Shown: piece after piece, positions 59,359 through 64,000 of the stretch
How positions within the stretch are numbered: the stretch's first letter is position 1
Layout: every line of letters begins with the position of its first letter
Origin: Streptococcus infantis
GTDB taxonomy: Bacteria; Bacillota; Bacilli; Lactobacillales; Streptococcaceae
DNA: 64,000 nucleotides
NCBI RefSeq assembly: GCF_021497965.1
Contig: NZ_CP046525.1
Span: 186,001-250,000, forward strand
Direction: 5' to 3'
Translations under genes and position numbers: made by a program
The notes under the pieces: generated by a model
Databases searched by the model: none
What the model was told of the DNA's origin: nothing
What the model saw: the letters and a program-made list of their open reading frames with translations, nothing else

Positions 59359-59918
59359 AAGAGAAAATTTCCCAAGTCATCGTAGTCGAAGGACGGGATG
59401 ATACAGCCAATCTTAAACGTTATTTTGATGTGGAGACCTATGAGACTCGTGGCTCGGCTATCAATGAACAGGACCTTGAACGAATCCAACGTCTACACCA
59501 ACGTCATGGGGTGATTGTCTTTACAGATCCAGACTTTAATGGGGAAAGAATCCGTCGGTTGATTATGACAGCTATTCCAACAGTCCAACACGCCTTTCTC
59601 AAACGTGATGAGGCAGTGCCTAAGTCCAAGACCAAGGGGCGTTCTCTAGGAATCGAACACGCTAGCTACGAAGACTTGAAAATAGCACTGGAACAAGTGA
59701 CAGAGCAATTTGAAGCAGAAAGTGACTTTGATATTAGCCGTAGTGACTTGATTCGATTGGGATTCTTGGCTGGGTCGGATAGCAGAAAACGCAGAGAATA
59801 TCTAGGAGAAAGCCTTCGTATTGGTTATTCAAATGGGAAGCAACTTCTCAAGCGTTTAGAATTATTTGGCATCAGTTTAGCTGAAGTTGAAGATGCCATG
59901 AAATCTTATGAGGATTGA
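59355..59918 (+). CDS. rnmV: Ribonuclease M5
   Basis: A 187-residue Toprim-domain nuclease maturing the 5S rRNA precursor. The Toprim acidic motifs are VVEGRDDTANL near residues 9-19 and FTDPDFNGERIR near 55-66. The C-terminal domain includes GFLAGSDSRKRREYLG. ATGA overlap with tatD. Confidence 0.93.
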   Translation: MKEKISQVIVVEGRDDTANLKRYFDVETYETRGSAINEQDLERIQRLHQRHGVIVFTDPDFNGERIRRLIMTAIPTVQHAFLKRDEAVPKSKTKGRSLGIEHASYEDLKIALEQVTEQFEAESDFDISRSDLIRLGFLAGSDSRKRREYLGESLRIGYSNGKQLLKRLELFGISLAEVEDAMKSYED

Positions 59919-60051
59919 GAAACTCCCCAAAATGTAAGGGGAATATGATACAATAGAAGTAATCATAAACGGTTTAATCAGGCTTGGTAGCAAGCAATAG
60001 AAAAAATGACTCCACAAGATTTACCTTGAGTGGAGACAATGAGGAAAAGTT

Positions 60052-61470
60052 ATGGGAATCTTTGATTTTTTAAAAAAGACAGAAACATCAGAAACTACTG
60101 AAGCAACAAACGAAACAGTAGAACCGAGTGGCAAAACTTGCTTGGGAGTTCTAGGGCTATTTCCGATAAAGGAGACGAATGAGTTATTGATTGTTGGGAG
60201 TCTAGAAGGTAGTATCAAGGTTGGAGATCAGTTGCAGTTTTGCAATCCCGATCAAGGTATGGACGCTCTTGGTTCTGTAGTCGTGAAAAAACTCAGTAGT
60301 CAAAATAAGGATGTGGATGTTCTCACGGATGAATCTCTAGCTCATTTGGTCATCGATATGGAACCTTCCTTGACTAATCTAAAAAAAGGAAGTGTTCTCT
60401 ATAGCCAGGGTGTCGATGAGGAACAACGGCTATCAAGCTATACAGATGCTCTATATAATACGTTTGTAATTGTCCAAAAAGGTCAATTGTCCAATGAAGA
60501 CTATCAAGCCGCTAGTCTTGATGATAGCATAGAAATATTACGCCTCTTTTTATGGGAGTGCCGTCAAAATCAGGAAACTGAGAGTGAAGAAAGTTATCAA
60601 GCTAACACTCGTAAGCTAGAACGCCTAGCAGAAATTGTCAAGGACAAGTTGTTAGCAGCAGATTCGATTTACGCAGTTTATTCGGAAAAAACAGGTGAAC
60701 CCTATCTTTTCTCAACGACCTATGATAGAGGTGAAGAGGGCTATCTCTGTTCAGACCCGATGATTATGCTATATACACCACGTTGGTATCACCAGTTTAA
60801 GGAAACCATTGATAGCCGACCAAATTCAGTTGTGAAACTGATTGAAAATACAGCAGATAAAAAAGGAATTGAGAATTTTCTTGGGACAGCCTTTTACTTA
60901 AACGGTGCCTTGGGAGCGACCTTTAATACCAAGGAAGTCAGCATCAGTGCTTCTGTTTTGGTTCAGAAACCAGATTTTTCGAACCTGCCAGAGATACAAG
61001 TTCCTGTGATGAATCCGGATATTGTAAGATGGATGTTGCTGATGGGACAATTGGATAGCCCGACGACAGAAGATGAAGAAGTAATTTATAAGCTCTATTA
61101 TAAGTTCTTTTCAGAAGCTATGCTGAAAGCAAAATTCCTAATTCCTTTAGATGCTGCTTCGGAATTTAAGGACGATAGTCAGAAAGGAAGCTCCTTTGTC
61201 TTGGAAAAAGATTCTAGTTTCAACATTCCAGTCAAAGAAGGAAAAGATGGCAGAAATTCTGTGCCGGTATTTACCGATTGGAAACGTCTGCGAATGGTCT
61301 TTGACGAAAAATGGAATGGCATGATTGAAGAAGCGGGAGGCATGATTGAAGTTTTTGACTATGCCATTAATCCAACGGAGTATTATGAAGCAGGTGCCTA
61401 TGTTAGCCTAACAGCTTTTAAAGAAATGCAAAAGTTTAGTGAGGAACTAGAAGGCAAAGCTAAAGATTAG
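60052..61470 (+). CDS. SseB-domain protein with N-terminal beta-barrel-like domain
   Basis: A 472-residue cytosolic protein. The N-terminus (residues 27-125) reads like an EF-Tu domain-2 beta-barrel (SLEGSIKVGDQLQF, LKKGSVLYS). A helical middle is followed by a C-terminal region with RNSVPVFTDWKRLRMVF and FDYAINPTEYYE, matching the SseB family (enhanced serine sensitivity). Function unknown. It is inserted, with the next gene, between rnmV and ksgA, which are normally adjacent. TACAAT at about 59950-59955 may be its -10. Confidence 0.65.
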   Translation: MGIFDFLKKTETSETTEATNETVEPSGKTCLGVLGLFPIKETNELLIVGSLEGSIKVGDQLQFCNPDQGMDALGSVVVKKLSSQNKDVDVLTDESLAHLVIDMEPSLTNLKKGSVLYSQGVDEEQRLSSYTDALYNTFVIVQKGQLSNEDYQAASLDDSIEILRLFLWECRQNQETESEESYQANTRKLERLAEIVKDKLLAADSIYAVYSEKTGEPYLFSTTYDRGEEGYLCSDPMIMLYTPRWYHQFKETIDSRPNSVVKLIENTADKKGIENFLGTAFYLNGALGATFNTKEVSISASVLVQKPDFSNLPEIQVPVMNPDIVRWMLLMGQLDSPTTEDEEVIYKLYYKFFSEAMLKAKFLIPLDAASEFKDDSQKGSSFVLEKDSSFNIPVKEGKDGRNSVPVFTDWKRLRMVFDEKWNGMIEEAGGMIEVFDYAINPTEYYEAGAYVSLTAFKEMQKFSEELEGKAKD

Positions 61471-61560
61471 AGAGTTTCTTTACATTGGGAAACTATACAG
61501 TTTTATCTACATCCTACTTGAACCACTACCCTTTTTTCAAAGATTTTGAAAGGAAATGGA

Positions 61561-62277
61561 ATGGCGAATAGAAGTTATATTTACTTAAAAAACGGAAATG
61601 AAGCTCGTATTCTAACAGAGGGAATTTACACGATACCCTATTTTTGGCAATTGTTTTGGGATGAAGAAGATTTAAGAACTCCTATTGCTCTCTGGAAAAC
61701 AGCAGAAAAACTCGAAGAAGATGAAGAGCAAGCAGAAAAGTTTTACCAAGAGCAGAATGTAGATATCTTGCTTCCTATTGAAAAATTCCGGCAAAACGCC
61801 CTCCAAAACCGGTCTTTTTTAGAAGAAAATGTCCTACAATCCGTGCAACTATATGATGCCTTTGTTCGTTATATTCTTGCAAATGTCAAAGATGGTGATG
61901 TACTCGGATTTGATGTCTTAGATGTTGTTTTTATGGACCAAGTGTCTGTTGTTTCTGATAAACTGTTAAAAAATATAGGAGCTATTCGGGAAAATCAACC
62001 AAAAGATTTGGACTTTTCTCTAACGGATAAGAACCTAATTGGTCTTGCTATGGGCTTTCCTGACTATTATGCCTCAGAATTATTGCCAGAAGACAATATT
62101 CTAGCCTCAGTCGCCTATCAAGATGAATTGAATAAAATGAACCCTCAAGATGATAAGCAAGGGGGCGATATGACTGGAGCCGGTACAAAAGCAAACAAGT
62201 GGAGGAATGGTATAGTATATTTGCTTATACTTGCACTAGTAATTAGGTTGATTTTTTATATGATGGTTAAGAGATAG
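61561..62277 (+). CDS. Unknown protein with C-terminal membrane anchor
   Basis: A 238-residue protein that I do not recognise. The soluble acidic N-terminal part of about 210 residues is Phe/Asp/Leu rich (FWDEEDLRTPIALWKTAEK) and is followed by one hydrophobic helix at the extreme C-terminus (GIVYLLILALVIRLIFYMMV), so it would be tail-anchored with the bulk in the cytosol. ATG 61561 follows AAAGGA. Downstream of the SseB-like gene by 90 bases and 12 bases before ksgA, so probably co-transcribed. Confidence 0.65.
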   Translation: MANRSYIYLKNGNEARILTEGIYTIPYFWQLFWDEEDLRTPIALWKTAEKLEEDEEQAEKFYQEQNVDILLPIEKFRQNALQNRSFLEENVLQSVQLYDAFVRYILANVKDGDVLGFDVLDVVFMDQVSVVSDKLLKNIGAIRENQPKDLDFSLTDKNLIGLAMGFPDYYASELLPEDNILASVAYQDELNKMNPQDDKQGGDMTGAGTKANKWRNGIVYLLILALVIRLIFYMMVKR

Positions 62278-62289
62278 AAAAGAGAATAA

Positions 62290-63162
62290 ATGAGAATTGC
62301 AGATTATAGCGTGACCAAGGCAGTGCTGGAGCGTCACGGTTTTACCTTTAAAAAATCTTTCGGGCAAAATTTCTTGACGGATACCAATATCCTTCAAAAA
62401 ATCGTGGATACAGCTGAAATTGATGATCAGGTTAATGTTATCGAAATCGGGCCAGGGATTGGTGCCTTGACAGAATTTTTGGCTGAGCGTGCAGCTCAAG
62501 TCATGGCATTTGAGATCGACCACCGCTTGGTACCAATCCTAGCCGATACCTTGCGAGATTTTGACAATGTGACCGTAGTCAACGAGGACATTCTAAAAGT
62601 TGACTTGGCACAGCACATCCAGAATTTTAAAAATCCTGACTTACCAATCAAGGTAGTAGCCAACTTGCCTTACTATATCACGACGCCTATTCTCATGCAC
62701 TTGATTGAAAGTGGCATTCCTTTTAGTGAGTTTGTGGTTATGATGCAAAAAGAAGTGGCAGATCGTATCTCTGCTAAGCCAAATACCAAGGCTTACGGCA
62801 GCTTGTCGATTGCAGTTCAGTATTACATGACCGCCAAGGTTGCTTTTATCGTACCTCGTACAGTCTTTGTGCCAGCACCAAATGTGGATTCAGCTATCCT
62901 GAAAATGGTACGTCGCCCAGAACCGGCTGTAGCAGTGGAAGACGAGAAATTCTTCTTTAAAGTTTCCAAGGCTAGTTTTACCCATCGTCGTAAGACCTTG
63001 TGGAATAATCTGACAGGTTACTTTGGCAAGACTGATGAAATCAAGGATAAATTGACTAAGGCATTGGATCAGGCAGGACTATCCCCAAGTGTACGCGGTG
63101 AAGCTCTTGGCTTAGAAGAATTCGCTAGTCTAGCAGATGCGCTTAAAGGACAAGGACTCTAG
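62290..63162 (+). CDS. rsmA: 16S rRNA dimethyladenosine transferase
   Basis: A 290-residue KsgA methyltransferase that dimethylates the two adjacent adenines in helix 45 of 16S rRNA late in 30S assembly. FGQNFLTD near 24-31, SAM-binding [11 protein letters not shown] near 56-66, catalytic NLPYYITTP near 124-132, and the C-terminal [15 protein letters not shown]. One base separates its stop from the rsgA start. Confidence 0.95.
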   Translation: MRIADYSVTKAVLERHGFTFKKSFGQNFLTDTNILQKIVDTAEIDDQVNVIEIGPGIGALTEFLAERAAQVMAFEIDHRLVPILADTLRDFDNVTVVNEDILKVDLAQHIQNFKNPDLPIKVVANLPYYITTPILMHLIESGIPFSEFVVMMQKEVADRISAKPNTKAYGSLSIAVQYYMTAKVAFIVPRTVFVPAPNVDSAILKMVRRPEPAVAVEDEKFFFKVSKASFTHRRKTLWNNLTGYFGKTDEIKDKLTKALDQAGLSPSVRGEALGLEEFASLADALKGQGL

Positions 63163-63163
63163 G

Positions 63164-64000
63164 ATGCAGGGACAAATCATTAAATCTTTGGCCGGATTCT
63201 ACTATGTGGAGAGTGATGGTCAGGTTTATCAAACACGCGCGCGTGGAAATTTTCGTAAAAAGGGTCATACGCCCTATGTTGGAGATTGGGTAGATTTTTC
63301 TGCGGAGGAAAATTCCGAAGGTTATATTCTCAAGATTCACGAACGAAAAAATAGTCTGGTTCGTCCACCGATTGTCAATATTGACCAAGCTGTGGTGATC
63401 ATGTCGGTCAAAGAGCCTGACTTTAATAGCAACTTATTGGATCGGTTCTTGGTTCTTTTGGAGCACAAGGGCATTCATCCTATCGTCTATATTTCCAAAA
63501 TGGACTTACTAGAGGATAGGAGAGAACTGGATTTCTACGAGAAAACCTATCGTGCTATTGGTTACGATTTTGTGACGAGTAAAGAAGAACTTTTACCCTT
63601 GTTGACAGGCAAGATTACGGTCTTCATGGGGCAGACGGGTGTTGGAAAGTCAACTTTGCTCAATAAAATCGCACCTGATCTCAATCTAGAAACGGGAGAA
63701 ATCTCAGACAGTCTGGGTCGTGGTCGTCACACTACTCGAGCGGTTAGTTTTTACAATCTCAATGGTGGGAAAATCGCAGACACACCAGGTTTTTCATCGC
63801 TGGATTACGAAGTAACAACAGCAGAAGATCTGAATCAGGCTTTTCCAGAGATTGCTAGTGTCAGTCGTGATTGTAAATTCCGCACTTGTACCCATACCCA
63901 TGAGCCATCTTGCGCTGTAAAACCAGCAGTAGAAGAGGGCATCATTGCTACCTTCCGTTTTGACAACTACCTGCAATTCCTCAGTGAGATTGAAAATCGT
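63164..64000 (+). CDS. rsgA: Ribosome small-subunit GTPase RsgA (partial at right edge)
   Basis: 279 codons visible, open at the window end; the full protein is about 292 residues. N-terminal OB domain (about 1-65), circularly permuted GTPase with G4 YISKMD near 109-114, G1 GQTGVGKST near 163-171, G2/G3 GRGRHTTR and DTPGFS, then the zinc-binding C-terminal knuckle [15 protein letters not shown] (Cys/His ligands present). It acts in late 30S maturation, matching its partner ksgA one base upstream. Confidence 0.95.
   Translation, partial: MQGQIIKSLAGFYYVESDGQVYQTRARGNFRKKGHTPYVGDWVDFSAEENSEGYILKIHERKNSLVRPPIVNIDQAVVIMSVKEPDFNSNLLDRFLVLLEHKGIHPIVYISKMDLLEDRRELDFYEKTYRAIGYDFVTSKEELLPLLTGKITVFMGQTGVGKSTLLNKIAPDLNLETGEISDSLGRGRHTTRAVSFYNLNGGKIADTPGFSSLDYEVTTAEDLNQAFPEIASVSRDCKFRTCTHTHEPSCAVKPAVEEGIIATFRFDNYLQFLSEIENR

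Overview
The window is chromosomal DNA of a mitis-group Streptococcus (S. oralis / S. mitis / S. pneumoniae relatives). The evidence is low-GC coding sequence, a CshA-type fibril adhesin with a YSIRK-like signal and LPXTG anchor, the ktrB-ktrA-pavB-TCS08-rpsD order known from pneumococcus, patA/patB, the comG operon, a 16S-tRNA-Ala-23S-5S operon followed by twelve tRNAs, and a gpi 3' fragment next to gltX as in pneumococcus.

Layout. 1-11.4 kb: tail of an unidentified gene, the large cshA-like gene, a sugar acetyltransferase, a Cthe_2159-like lipoprotein, CsbD, a DUF3290/DUF421 membrane pair and a nucleoside phosphorylase. About 11.45-24.42 kb: gene order is recognisable (ktrB, ktrA, pavB, response regulator, histidine kinase, rpsD, tRNA-Glu, 16S, tRNA-Ala, 23S, 5S and the first tRNAs), but every gene, including the rRNAs at universally conserved sites, carries many small indels. 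I read this as an uncorrected long-read or gap-fill consensus, not biology. 24.43 kb onward is clean.

24.84-34.29 kb: an integrated element of about 9.4 kb in the 3' end of tRNA-Leu(CAA), bounded by a 14-bp direct repeat. It encodes a tyrosine integrase, a DUF771-like protein, a Rep, a small membrane protein, an FtsK-like ATPase, a DUF961/YdcP-like protein, two regulators and an LPXTG protein with a SEC10/PgrA-type surface-exclusion domain. The Rep has the architecture of eukaryotic CRESS-DNA virus Reps: HUH endonuclease motifs (FCCTLNN, HSHL, YLNK) followed by a superfamily-3 helicase. Just upstream of rep is a stem-loop whose loop contains TAGTATTAC, the nonanucleotide nicked at circovirus origins. 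Gene order resembles the Tn916 replication/transfer module (DUF961, FtsK, origin, initiator), with a CRESS-type protein in the initiator position. This is the most notable system in the window.

34.5-64 kb: nagA, a DUF1033 gene, the seven-gene comG operon with a ComX box, a histidine phosphatase, patA-patB behind tandem leader hairpins, a class I glutamine amidotransferase, an intact gpi, a sorbitol operon (dehydrogenase, PRD regulator, GutM, EIIC, EIIB, EIIA) with a cre site, a gpi 3' remnant, gltX, an alanine-type aminotransferase, rpmH, a KimA-like potassium transporter, tatD-rnmV, two poorly characterised genes, ksgA and a truncated rsgA. The intact gpi looks foreign and the remnant looks native, so gpi plus the sorbitol operon appear to have arrived together and displaced the resident gpi.
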